64,000 nt of DNA from Rossellomorea marisflavi (GTDB lineage Bacteria; Bacillota; Bacilli; Bacillales; Bacillaceae_B): positions 3,166,001 through 3,230,000 of the forward strand of contig NZ_CP047095.1 in NCBI RefSeq assembly GCF_009806575.1. The letters run 5' to 3'. The translations under genes and the position numbers were made by a program. Every line of letters starts with the position of its first letter. The first letter of the stretch is position 1. Below, one piece after another: positions 9,381 to 19,086 of the stretch. The notes beneath the pieces are model-generated. The model did no database searches, was not told the origin of the DNA, and was given only the letters and a program-made list of their open reading frames with translations.

Positions 9381-9564
9381 TGTGTAAAATAATGCAGCTT
9401 CAGTGAAGTCCCTTATGACCGTATTTTGTTCCTCTTACCACGAGGTGTATCTCGTAACCCGCTGCTGCTAGGGCGAAGGTACATGAAAACAAAATGCACA
9501 TATTGGCTGTTCACAGGTGTTTTTATTTTACAACAAAATAAAAACAATAAAGGAGGAGTCATTC
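9381..9564 (+). promoter_or_regulatory. rpsD leader RNA (expected S4 autoregulatory leader)
   Basis: About 180 bases of untranslated leader lie between the inferred start site and rpsD. In B. subtilis the rpsD leader binds S4 and represses its own translation. The leader is rich in potential stems. A 12-bp AT-rich hairpin, TGTTTTTATTTT (9518-9529) with its complement (9535-9546), ends just before the AGGAGGAG ribosome site. I did not reconstruct the pseudoknot, so S4 binding is inferred from position. Confidence 0.6.
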
Positions 9565-10167
9565 ATGGCTCGATATACTGGCCCAAGCTGGAAACTATCC
9601 CGTCGTCTTGGAATCTCTCTAAGCGGAACGGGTAAAGAACTAGAAAAGCGTCCTTACGCTCCAGGACAACATGGTCCTAACCAACGTAAAAAAATCTCTG
9701 AGTATGGTCTTCAACTTCAAGAGAAACAAAAACTTCGTCACATGTACGGAGTAACTGAGCGTCAATTCCGCAACTTGTTCGATCAAGCTGGCAAACTACA
9801 AGGTAAGCACGGTGAAAACTTCATGGCGCTACTTGAGTGCCGTCTTGATAACGTTGTGTACCGTCTTGGTCTTGCCCGTACTCGTCGTCAAGCTCGTCAG
9901 CTTGTCAACCACGGTCACGTAACAGTGAACGGTTCACGCGTAGATATCCCATCTTTCCGCGTACTACCAGGACAAGTCATCTCAGTTCGTGAAAAATCAC
10001 GCAACCTTGACATCATCAAAGAAGCGATGGAAGTGAACAGCTTTGTTCCTGAATTCCTTACTTTCGATGCTGACAAGCTTGAAGGTACATTCACACGCGT
10101 TCCTGAGCGTTCTGAACTACCAGCTGAAATCAATGAAGCTCTTATCGTTGAGTTCTACTCTCGTTAA
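9565..10167 (+). CDS. rpsD: 30S ribosomal protein S4
   Basis: This is the 200-residue primary rRNA-binding protein that starts 30S body assembly. The N-terminus [14 protein letters not shown] is diagnostic, and the S4 RNA-binding domain lies at about residues 90-155 ([24 protein letters not shown]). AGGAGGAG precedes the ATG at 9565. The gene uses a restricted set of codons unlike its neighbours, as expected for high expression. It is a single-gene unit with its own promoter, leader and terminator. Confidence 0.98.
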   Translation: MARYTGPSWKLSRRLGISLSGTGKELEKRPYAPGQHGPNQRKKISEYGLQLQEKQKLRHMYGVTERQFRNLFDQAGKLQGKHGENFMALLECRLDNVVYRLGLARTRRQARQLVNHGHVTVNGSRVDIPSFRVLPGQVISVREKSRNLDIIKEAMEVNSFVPEFLTFDADKLEGTFTRVPERSELPAEINEALIVEFYSR

Positions 10168-10180
10168 TGAGCAAAAAGAG

Positions 10181-10222
10181 TCCCTTGGAATGTTGTTTTC
10201 AACGTTTCAGGGGATTTTTTCT
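10181..10222 (+). terminator. Terminator after rpsD
   Basis: A 15-bp stem with G-T wobbles (TCCCTTGGAATGTTG / CAACGTTTCAGGGGA), a TTTT loop and a following T-run lie 13 bases after rpsD. Confidence 0.85.
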
Positions 10223-10920
10223 GTTTGGAAAACGTCACCGGACGAGAATCCCATTGTCCCCTAGTCTAGTGTTATGCAAATAATCACCTCTTCCAGCACG
10301 CTTCCGCTATCCTATGCATCCCCACTACCGGATCCCTCTTCTCCACCATGGCTGACAGCTCATGATCAACTTCCGGTTCTTCAGCGCCTCCATTTCCGCC
10401 ATCCCCTGCAACCCTGAGCCTCGCGCACATATCATCAATCTTCTTTTCCTTCTTCACAATCTTTACGATCTTTAAGTTCTTCTTTATGTTTCCATCTTCA
10501 TTCCATTTCTCTTTCACATCCATTTCATAAGTCTTTCACATCCATTTCACAAGGCGTTTCAATAGGATACAGCGTTGAGATCTGTAAGGAAGAAAACAAA
10601 TCCTGCTCCGCCATCTTTTCCGTGCAACGCCATCGATCATCATGTCTTCATTCTTCCATATGCCCATGCCCCATCCACCTGATCTCCTATCTTATATATA
10701 GGTTCTGCCTGCAAGAAAGGGTACCCCCTTAGAAATCTTCCGGCTGGGGAAGCAGATCCTCAATGCGCTGATGACATCCCTCTCTAGTGAGAGCACATGA
10801 GAACGATCGATGCCTCACTCCATTCCCCTCCTCTCGATTGGCATGTATGCTAAAATGAAATCAGGTAATTTCAGTAAAAAACGCTGCAGGATGAGGGTAA
10901 TGACTCGTCCGTATAGGAGG
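10223..10920. other. Long intergenic stretch with no convincing gene
   Basis: About 700 bases lie between rpsD and a small membrane gene. A 79-codon open frame on the minus strand (10284-10523) reads as lysine-rich then glutamate-rich protein. It has no ribosome site, and an in-frame stop lies just upstream. A 17-bp direct repeat, CTTTCACATCCATTTCA, occurs at 10511 and 10533 over the start of that frame. It may be a gene remnant. Near 10840-10860 an extended -10 (TGCTAAAAT) could serve the downstream small gene. Confidence 0.4.
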
Positions 10921-10927
10921 TGATGCA

Positions 10928-11116
10928 ATGACCCTATGGCTTTGTTTAGGGCTTATCGCCCTTTCGACGGTGTTGGGTTCTGTCATGAACGACAAAAAAC
11001 TCAACGCACGCCAGAAGAAACGCACGGCAATCTGGATGATCGGCTCGTCCGTCTCATTGGCCGCCGCACTGGCAATCGTTGAATATAGCGATACGATCGC
11101 GGCATGGCTGTCGTAA
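10928..11116 (+). CDS. Small (62-residue) membrane protein, function unknown
   Basis: I do not recognise this protein. It has two hydrophobic segments (about residues 2-19 and 35-52) around a short basic loop (NDKKLNARQKKR), giving a helical-hairpin membrane topology. It is very likely real: AGGAGGTGAT, a full complement of the 16S rRNA 3' end, precedes the ATG. The frame ends just before a strong bidirectional terminator shared with tyrS. It stands alone between rpsD and tyrS. Confidence 0.75.
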   Translation: MTLWLCLGLIALSTVLGSVMNDKKLNARQKKRTAIWMIGSSVSLAAALAIVEYSDTIAAWLS

Positions 11117-11131
11117 CGTCGGATGACGCAA

Positions 11132-11160
11132 AAAGGACTTCCCATCCCGGGAAGTCCTTC
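11132..11160. terminator. Bidirectional terminator between the small membrane gene and tyrS
   Basis: AAGGACTTCCC and GGGAAGTCCTT pair around a short loop, with A-rich and T-rich flanks on both strands. Confidence 0.85.
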
Positions 11161-11181
11161 TTCATATTAACTTTCGTTCAT

Positions 11182-12465
<1,284 letters not shown>

Positions 12466-12475
12466 TTAGCGCATA

Positions 12476-12720
12476 AAAAAAGCCCCTGCACAAATATGCA
12501 GGGACGCTGTTCGCGCGGTACCACCCAAATTAAGGACAAGCTGTCCTTCACTCTTTTGAAATAACGGCTCTTACCGTTTGCTGCTACTTGGGTTCACAAC
12601 AAAAGCTCCGGGAGGTAATTCGTCTGCGTGCCGTGCCGATTTTCACCACCCATCGGCTCTCTGGCTGTTACGGAAAACACAAACTACTCGTTCCCATCAT
12701 TGCCTAACATTTTTCATTCA
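12476..12720 (-). promoter_or_regulatory. Tyrosine-specific T-box riboswitch leader of tyrS
   Basis: Read on the minus strand, the conserved T-box sequence GGGTGGTACCGCG occurs at about 12514-12526. It is followed by a terminator stem, CCCTGCA/TGCAGGGG, and a T-run (12476-12503). A stem I region with GAGAGCCGATGGGTGG-type sequence lies near 12645-12665. A UAC tyrosine codon at 12617-12615 lies in the expected specifier position. Uncharged tRNA-Tyr should favour the antiterminator. Confidence 0.9.
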
Positions 12721-12730
12721 CTCTATATGG

Positions 12731-12759
12731 TTTTTATCATATTCCGCCCGAATAGTCAA
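12731..12759 (-). promoter_or_regulatory. SigA promoter of the tyrS leader
   Basis: On the minus strand TTGACT (12759-12754), a 17-base spacer and TAAAAA (12736-12731), preceded by TGA, form a good vegetative promoter upstream of the T-box. Confidence 0.7.
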
Positions 12760-12854
12760 CGACTCCCCCTTCAGCCGTCAGACTTTTTTCCACTTTTTCC
12801 GACCGCATTCACCCTATTATGCTATAATGGGAATGTTCTGGAGGGGATGAATAA

Positions 12855-15785
12855 ATGAACGAAAAATGGAAATTATTTCTCGACAAAATAGATCCTATAC
12901 TGAAGCCTTTCCGAAGTCCGACATTCCAAAAGCGGACCCGGATTACATATGGAGTGCTGTGGAACCTGCTGCTGATCATCATGGTCACGGCCGTCCTCGG
13001 TTTTGCCTTCGCCGGTGGAGTCGGGGCCGGCTACTTTGCCTCCCTGGTCAAAGATGAGCCTCTGCGTCCCTATGAAGAAATGAAAGATGATATCTATAAC
13101 TATGAAGAAACCTCCCAGCTCTACTTTGCCGATGATGTGTATCTCGGAAAGCTCCGCACCGACCTCGAGCGTGAAGAAGTGAAGCTGAAGGATGTATCGG
13201 TGGACTTGCAGCATGCCGTCATCGCAACGGAGGATGAGTACTTCGAAGAGCATGACGGAGTGGTACCGAAAGCCATCGTGCGGGCAGTCATGCAGGAATT
13301 CACCAATTCCTCCACCCAATCAGGCGGAAGCACACTCACCCAGCAGCTCATCAAAAACCAGATCCTCACGAATGAAGTGTCCTTCGAACGGAAGGCAAAA
13401 GAAATCCTCCTTGCCATGAGGCTGGAGCGATTCTTCGACAAAGAAGAGATCTTGGAGGCCTACCTCAATATGGCCACTCTTGGCCGGAATTCATCAGGTC
13501 AGAATATTGCCGGCGTCGAGACTGCTGCCGAGGGGATCTTCGGTGTGAAAGCAAAAGATCTTTCCCTTCCGCAAGCCGCCTTCATCGCAGGGCTTCCACA
13601 AGCGCCCTTCACCTACACGCCCTATACCAATCGGGGTGAGCTGAAGGAAGACCTGGAAGCTGGATTGAAGCGAAAAAACACCGTGCTGTTCCGGATGCAT
13701 CGCGAAGGGTACATTACAAAGAAGCAATATGATGAAGCGGTCGCCTACGACTTGAAGAAGGATTTCATCAAGAAGAAAAAATCTCCACAGGAAAAGTATC
13801 CTTGGCTCATGGCCGAACTGGAAGAGCGCTCCATCGAGATCTTGACAGAAGTCCTTGCCGAAAAGGACGGCTATTCTAAAGAAGACCTGGAAAATAGCGA
13901 TAAGCTGACGAAGGAATACAAAATCCAGGCTGACCGCAAGATCCGCTCCGGTGGATACAAGATCCACTCGACGATCAACAAAAAGATTTACGATCAGATG
14001 CAAAAAACGAAAGACGAGTACAATATGTACGGGATCACCAAAACAAAAACCGTGACCAATGAAGAGACCGGAAAAGAAGAAACCGTGGAAGAACCCGTTC
14101 AGGTCGGTGCCATCATGATCGAGAACAAGAGCGGACGGATCATCAGTTTCGTGGGTGGAAGGGACTTCAAACTGGAGCAGACCAACCACGCCACCCATTC
14201 CCATCGTTCCAACGGTTCGACGATGAAACCTCTCCTCTCTTACGCACCTGCCCTTGAATATGGAACGATTTCGCCAGGGACACCGATCCCTGATGTGGAA
14301 TTCTCCGCTGCAAGCGGTAGCGGAGCAGCCTGGTCACCGAAGAACTACTCCTTCAATGAGAAGGGGCTGTATCCGGCACGCTACGCCCTTGCCGAATCCT
14401 TGAATATCTCGGCTGCACGGAATTACATCAATATCTATGACCGCGATCCGTTCAATCAATTCCTGATGAAAATGGGCTTCGATTCCCTTACAAAACGGGA
14501 TAATAACCTTGCCCTTACCCTGGGAGCAGCTTCTCAGGGAGTAACGGTGGAAGAAAACGTCAATGCCTACACCACCTTCGCAAACGGTGGAAAGTTCGTT
14601 GATGCGTATATGATTGAGAAAATCGAGGATTCCGATGGAAAAACGGTTTATGAACATAAGTCGAAACCGGTCGACGTCTTCAGCCCTCAGACCGCCTATC
14701 TGACTTTGGATATGATGAGGGATACACTGGATTACAGCCTTGGGACAGGACGCTACGCCAAGCAGTTCCTGAATTTCTCCTCCGACTGGGCAGGAAAATC
14801 GGGCACAAGTCAGGATTACCATGATTCATGGTTCGTTGCATCCAATCCGAGCATCACATTCGGTACCTGGTTTGGATATGATCAGCCTTCTCCACTGAAG
14901 ACACCTGATTCCGATGCCATCTATGGCCATTATGGACAGCGTACGATCCGCCTTTGGGCCCGACTGCTGAATGACACGAGGGACCTTGATCCGAAACTGA
15001 TCGATCCCGATGAGTCATTCAAGGAACCGGACGGGATCGTAAGACGTTCGTACTGCTCGATCTCAGGCATGCTTCCTTCCGAGGCATGCAGCAAAGCCGG
15101 TCTGGTGAAGACCGATCTGTTCAATGCCAAATATGTGCCGACGAAGACCGATGACAGCCTCGTGATGAGCAAGTACGTCGTCGCAGGTGGCAAGAAGTAT
15201 ATGGCCTTACCGGAAACGCCTGACGAGTTCGCCGAACAGGGGGTCATCCTGAATCCCGACTTCGTCAAGAGGATCTTCGGCAAGGTACCAGGGGATGCCA
15301 GCAAGCTCATCCCAGACGGAGACGCACGCTTCAAGAACGTCCTCGTCGCCGAGAATAAACTGTCTGATGATGGTCAGGCCCCTGGAGGAGTAAAAGCCTC
15401 CGCAGGCGGCAGCTCCGTTTCCTGGACATCGTCCGGAAGCAGTGATGTGGTCGGCTACCGCGTATACAGTTCATCAGGTAAGAAGGTGGCAAGCGTCAAG
15501 TCCGGGGGCTCTTTATCGGCAAGCGTAGGAAATGGTTCTTACTACGTCGTTGCTGTGGATGTGGCAGGAAAAGAGTCCAAGCCATCCAACACGGTCCAGA
15601 TCGGCAGTTCGAAGCCGAAGGCAAAACCGACGAACGCAAAACCGGAAGAGAAAAAGCCGGAAAAACCGGATGAACCGAAAAAGCCGGAGGAGACAGATGA
15701 TGGTCAATCAGACGATTCCTCTGATCCGCCGGCTGAAGAAAAACCAGATCCCCCTGCCGAACCCGATAAGCCGGCAGAAGAATAA
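12855..15785 (+). CDS. Class A penicillin-binding protein (transglycosylase/transpeptidase) with FN3 domain
   Basis: This 976-residue bifunctional enzyme polymerises and cross-links peptidoglycan outside the membrane. Visible in order are a membrane anchor (about 33-60), a GT51 transglycosylase domain with EDEYFEEHDG (126-135, catalytic Glu126) and GGSTLTQQLIKN (157-168), and a transpeptidase domain. The transpeptidase motifs are S455-T-M-K, S515-L-N and K648-S-G-T. A fibronectin type III-like module follows at about 843-915, then a low-complexity Pro/Lys/Glu tail. GGAGGGG precedes the ATG. It is not closely PonA-like; it resembles the PBP1A/2-type enzymes of Bacilli, and I leave the symbol open. 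Confidence 0.92.
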   Translation: MNEKWKLFLDKIDPILKPFRSPTFQKRTRITYGVLWNLLLIIMVTAVLGFAFAGGVGAGYFASLVKDEPLRPYEEMKDDIYNYEETSQLYFADDVYLGKLRTDLEREEVKLKDVSVDLQHAVIATEDEYFEEHDGVVPKAIVRAVMQEFTNSSTQSGGSTLTQQLIKNQILTNEVSFERKAKEILLAMRLERFFDKEEILEAYLNMATLGRNSSGQNIAGVETAAEGIFGVKAKDLSLPQAAFIAGLPQAPFTYTPYTNRGELKEDLEAGLKRKNTVLFRMHREGYITKKQYDEAVAYDLKKDFIKKKKSPQEKYPWLMAELEERSIEILTEVLAEKDGYSKEDLENSDKLTKEYKIQADRKIRSGGYKIHSTINKKIYDQMQKTKDEYNMYGITKTKTVTNEETGKEETVEEPVQVGAIMIENKSGRIISFVGGRDFKLEQTNHATHSHRSNGSTMKPLLSYAPALEYGTISPGTPIPDVEFSAASGSGAAWSPKNYSFNEKGLYPARYALAESLNISAARNYINIYDRDPFNQFLMKMGFDSLTKRDNNLALTLGAASQGVTVEENVNAYTTFANGGKFVDAYMIEKIEDSDGKTVYEHKSKPVDVFSPQTAYLTLDMMRDTLDYSLGTGRYAKQFLNFSSDWAGKSGTSQDYHDSWFVASNPSITFGTWFGYDQPSPLKTPDSDAIYGHYGQRTIRLWARLLNDTRDLDPKLIDPDESFKEPDGIVRRSYCSISGMLPSEACSKAGLVKTDLFNAKYVPTKTDDSLVMSKYVVAGGKKYMALPETPDEFAEQGVILNPDFVKRIFGKVPGDASKLIPDGDARFKNVLVAENKLSDDGQAPGGVKASAGGSSVSWTSSGSSDVVGYRVYSSSGKKVASVKSGGSLSASVGNGSYYVVAVDVAGKESKPSNTVQIGSSKPKAKPTNAKPEEKKPEKPDEPKKPEETDDGQSDDSSDPPAEEKPDPPAEPDKPAEE

Positions 15786-15786
15786 A

Positions 15787-15821
15787 GAAAGGCCCCCTCA
15801 TCCGAGATGAGGGGGCCTTTC
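15787..15821. terminator. Bidirectional terminator between the PBP gene and acsA
   Basis: AGAAAGGCCCCCTCATC pairs with GATGAGGGGGCCTTTCT, with A/T runs on either side, between two convergent genes. Confidence 0.9.
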
Positions 15822-15828
15822 TTCGCTA

Positions 15829-17547
15829 TCAATCTTCCATCGTACTCAGGTCACCAGTCGGGAGATCGAGCTCCCATGCTTTCAGGACGCGCCTCATGAT
15901 CTTACCGCTCCTGGTCTTCGGAAGCTTATCCCGGAACTCGATTTCACGGGGTGCTGCGTGGGCAGCGAGTCCTTTTTTGACGAAGGTGCGGATTTCTTCC
16001 TTCAGCTCATCACTGATCTCATACCCGTCGCGGAGGGCGATGAACGCCTTGATGATTTCCCCGCGGACCGGATCGGGCTTCCCGATCACGCCGGCTTCTG
16101 CGACTGCCGGATGCTCAACGAGTTTGCTCTCCACTTCAAACGGACCGACGCGCTCACCCGACGTCATGATCACATCATCGACACGGCCCTGGAACCAGAA
16201 GTATCCTTCTTCATCCATGTAGGCGGAGTCCCCCGATACATACCAGTCACCCGGCATGAAGTAGGAATCATATTTCTGCGGGTTATTCCAGATCTGGCGC
16301 ATCATGGACGGCCAGCCTTTTTTGATGGCAAGATTCCCCATCCGGTTCGGCGGCAGTTCGTTCCCCTGATCATCGACGATTGCAGCCTTCACACCAGGGA
16401 ACGGCTTGCCCATGGACCCCGGCTTGACTTCGATGCTCGGGTAGTTGCAGATGAGCTGCCCGCCCGTTTCCGTCATCCACCACGTGTCATGGATACGAAG
16501 ATTGAACACCTTCATCCCCCAGCGCACCACTTCCGGATTCAGGGGTTCCCCGACGCTCAGGATATGACGGAGGGAGCCAAGATCGAATTGCTTCACGATC
16601 TCATCCCCTGCCCCCATGAGCATGCGGAATGCAGTCGGGGCGCTGTACCATACGGTGACACCGTAGTCTTCAATCGTTTTATACCAATGCTCGGGTTTGA
16701 AGCGGCCACCGACGATGACATTCGAGGCGCCGGCGAGCCACGGACCGAAGATTCCGTACGATGTCCCTGTCACCCACCCGGGATCTGCGGTGCACCAGTA
16801 CACATCTTCCTCCTGAAGGTCGAGGACCCATTTCGATGTCTGATAGTGCTGGAGCATGGCATTATGGACATGAAGCACGCCTTTCGGTTTCCCGGTTGAA
16901 CCCGACGTATAGTGAAGGATCAATCCATCCTCCCTGTCCACCCACTCGACAGATAGCTTCTTCGAGGCATCCTTGAACTTCGCCATGAAGTCGATGTGCA
17001 CAGCATCTTCCTTGACCCCATCCCCGATGAGGAATACATGTTTCAATTGGGGCAGTTGATCTACAGGCACCCGCTCCAGGAGCTCCGGAGTGGTGACAAG
17101 CACCTTGGCTCCGCTGTCCTCGAGACGATCCCTGACCGCTCCTTCCATGAAGGCTTCGAATAATGGACCGACAATGGCACCGAGCTTGATGGCGCCAAGG
17201 ATGCTGAAATAAAGTTCAGGTGACCGTGGCATGAAGATGAACACCCGGTCCCCCTTTTCTACATCCCCGAAGTTCTTCAGTACATTCGCTGCCTGGTTGG
17301 ACAGCTTTTTCATATCGGCAAACGTATATTTTTCATTCCGCTCAGGGTCCCGGTAGTACAGGGCCACCTTATTTTTACGGTGGGTCTCCGCATGACGGTC
17401 GATGGCTTCATGAGCCAAATTGACCCGGCCGGTTTCTGACCATGAAAATTCCTTCTCTACCTCTTTCCAGTCAAATGATTCATATGCTTGATCATAATCT
17501 GCGAGATTATAATCCCCCTTCGTTACTGGTAGCGCTTCCACTTTCAT
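15829..17547 (-). CDS. acsA: AMP-forming acetyl-CoA synthetase
   Basis: AcsA activates acetate to acetyl-AMP and then acetyl-CoA. The adenylate-forming motif YTSGSTGKPKG is clear, and the C-terminal PKTRSGKIMRR contains the catalytic lysine. Starting at the ATG at 17547 gives 572 residues and puts that lysine at position 549, the same length and site as in B. subtilis, where AcuA acetylates it. GGGGG lies 8 bases upstream of this ATG; the ATG at 17553 is too close. It is divergent from acuABC, which encodes its acetylase and deacetylase. Confidence 0.97.
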   Translation of the reverse strand: MKVEALPVTKGDYNLADYDQAYESFDWKEVEKEFSWSETGRVNLAHEAIDRHAETHRKNKVALYYRDPERNEKYTFADMKKLSNQAANVLKNFGDVEKGDRVFIFMPRSPELYFSILGAIKLGAIVGPLFEAFMEGAVRDRLEDSGAKVLVTTPELLERVPVDQLPQLKHVFLIGDGVKEDAVHIDFMAKFKDASKKLSVEWVDREDGLILHYTSGSTGKPKGVLHVHNAMLQHYQTSKWVLDLQEEDVYWCTADPGWVTGTSYGIFGPWLAGASNVIVGGRFKPEHWYKTIEDYGVTVWYSAPTAFRMLMGAGDEIVKQFDLGSLRHILSVGEPLNPEVVRWGMKVFNLRIHDTWWMTETGGQLICNYPSIEVKPGSMGKPFPGVKAAIVDDQGNELPPNRMGNLAIKKGWPSMMRQIWNNPQKYDSYFMPGDWYVSGDSAYMDEEGYFWFQGRVDDVIMTSGERVGPFEVESKLVEHPAVAEAGVIGKPDPVRGEIIKAFIALRDGYEISDELKEEIRTFVKKGLAAHAAPREIEFRDKLPKTRSGKIMRRVLKAWELDLPTGDLSTMED

Positions 17548-17582
17548 CGACATATCCCCCTTGTGAATGAAATGACATTTCC

Positions 17583-17611
17583 ATTATAGTATAAATATAA
17601 TATATTCTCAA
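17583..17611 (-). promoter_or_regulatory. SigA promoter of acsA
   Basis: On the minus strand TTGAGA (17611-17606), a 17-base spacer and TATAAT (17588-17583) are seen, about 36 bases before the chosen acsA start. Confidence 0.8.
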
Positions 17612-17727
17612 TTTTTTAAAAAATGAGACTAGAGAAGAATGAAGGAAAGATGACGGCAAACGTTGATCTGGCGAGCTTCTTAAAATATTCCAGAATAACG
17701 ATTGGTGATAGAATGATAGAAAAGTCA

Positions 17728-17741
17728 TGAAAGCGCTATCT
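17728..17741 (+). promoter_or_regulatory. CcpA-binding cre site upstream of acuABC
   Basis: TGAAAGCGCTATCT matches the cre consensus and lies immediately upstream of the acuA -10 (TATACT, 17750-17755), overlapping the -35 region. In B. subtilis acsA and acuABC are repressed by CcpA through cre boxes in this intergenic region. Repression by glucose is inferred. Confidence 0.75.
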
Positions 17742-17787
17742 CTTTCATGTATACTGGTACTGAGGAAATTCAATAGGTGGTGGCCAC

Positions 17788-18420
17788 ATGGAATTAAAAA
17801 TGACCTATAATGCAACAGAACTTAAGACAACCAAAGGCAGGATCGTCGTCGAGGGACCCATCTCGTCCGAAGAGCTGGCCAAACTCGATTTCCATGAAGA
17901 CCTGACGGCATTCAGGCCTGCTCCGCAGCAGCATAAAGCCCTGATCGAAATCGCCCAGCTCCCGGAAGGAAGGATCATCATCGCACGGGATGAGAACCAG
18001 ATTGTGGGCTATGTTACATATCTCTACCCGGATCCCCTGGAGCGCTGGTCGCAGGGAAAGATGAAGAATCTCATCGAGCTCGGTGCGATTGAAGTGATCC
18101 CGAAGTTCCGCGGGGCATCCGTCGGCAAGACCCTCCTGAAGGTATCCATGATGGATGACCATATGGAGGATTTCATCATCATCACAACCGAATATTATTG
18201 GCACTGGGACCTGAAGGGGACGGGTCTCAATGTGTGGGAATACCGGAAAGTGATGGAGAAGATGATGAACGCAGGAGGTTTGGAATATTTCGCGACGGAT
18301 GACCCGGAGATCAGCTCCCATCCCGCGAACTGCCTCATGGCGCGTATCGGGGAGCGCGTGGACCCCGACTCCATCCAACAGTTCGATCAGCTCCGATTCA
18401 TGAATCGTTTTATGTACTAG
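17788..18420 (+). CDS. acuA: Protein lysine acetyltransferase AcuA (GNAT)
   Basis: AcuA acetylates the catalytic lysine of AcsA and switches it off. The 210-residue product has a GNAT core with the acetyl-CoA loop around EVIPKFRGASVGKTLL (about residues 103-118). Conserved family stretches EDLTAFRPAPQQHKALIEIA and YLYPDPLERWSQGKM are present. GGTGG precedes the ATG by 7 bases. It is first in acuA-acuB-acuC, 18 bases before acuB, behind a cre box. Confidence 0.95.
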   Translation: MELKMTYNATELKTTKGRIVVEGPISSEELAKLDFHEDLTAFRPAPQQHKALIEIAQLPEGRIIIARDENQIVGYVTYLYPDPLERWSQGKMKNLIELGAIEVIPKFRGASVGKTLLKVSMMDDHMEDFIIITTEYYWHWDLKGTGLNVWEYRKVMEKMMNAGGLEYFATDDPEISSHPANCLMARIGERVDPDSIQQFDQLRFMNRFMY

Positions 18421-18438
18421 CCAAAGGGGGAAGCGACC

Positions 18439-19086
18439 ATGATCATTGAAGAGATCATGAAATCAAACGTAGAAACGCTCAGACCGGATGACTCAATCGA
18501 AACCGCCATCAGACTCATGAGGGGAAAGAAAATCAAGCATATCCCGATTGTGGATGATGAGATGAAGATACTCGGGATCATCAGCGACAGGGACGTCAAA
18601 GACGCTGCACCGTCGATCCTTAATGAACAATCTGCTGATTTCACATTGAAGAACCCTGTCAGGCAGATCATGCAGCAGCAGGTCATCACCGGGCATCCCC
18701 TGGATTTCGTCGAAGAAGTGGCCGCGCTCTTTTATGAGCACCGCATCAGCTGCCTCCCGATCCTGAAGGCCGACAAGCTGGTCGGGATCATTACGGAAAC
18801 CGACCTGCTTTATACCCTCACCCAATTGACCGGGGCGAATCAGCCGGGGTCCCAGATCGAAGTGAAGGTACCTCACCGGGCAGGCATCCTTTACGAAGTG
18901 GCCGGGATCATCCGCAAGCATAATGCGAACATCCTGAGTGTCCTTGTGTATCCCGATAAACAGGATGAGCAGCAGAAGGTCCTTGTCTTCCGCGTCCAGA
19001 CGATGAATCCCACCCGCGTCATCGAGGAGATCAAACAGGAAGGATACAGCGTGTTATGGCCGAACATGCCGGGAATGCCATCATGA
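18439..19086 (+). CDS. acuB: AcuB, CBS-pair and ACT domain protein
   Basis: The 215-residue protein has two CBS motifs (about residues 1-130; HIPIVDDEMKILGIISDRDV and CLPILKADKLVGIITETDLL) and a C-terminal ACT domain (about 138-210). CBS pairs bind adenine nucleotides, so it probably senses energy state for the AcsA switch. Its biochemical role has not been defined as far as I know. AAAGGGGG precedes the ATG. Its stop overlaps the acuC start by four bases, which suggests translational coupling. Confidence 0.93.
   Translation: MIIEEIMKSNVETLRPDDSIETAIRLMRGKKIKHIPIVDDEMKILGIISDRDVKDAAPSILNEQSADFTLKNPVRQIMQQQVITGHPLDFVEEVAALFYEHRISCLPILKADKLVGIITETDLLYTLTQLTGANQPGSQIEVKVPHRAGILYEVAGIIRKHNANILSVLVYPDKQDEQQKVLVFRVQTMNPTRVIEEIKQEGYSVLWPNMPGMPS

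Noticed and set aside
10284-10523. 79-codon minus-strand frame after rpsD
   Set aside because: It reads like protein in composition, but there is no ribosome site, an in-frame stop lies just upstream, and direct repeats overlap the start. It may be a remnant, so it is noted only in the intergenic entry.
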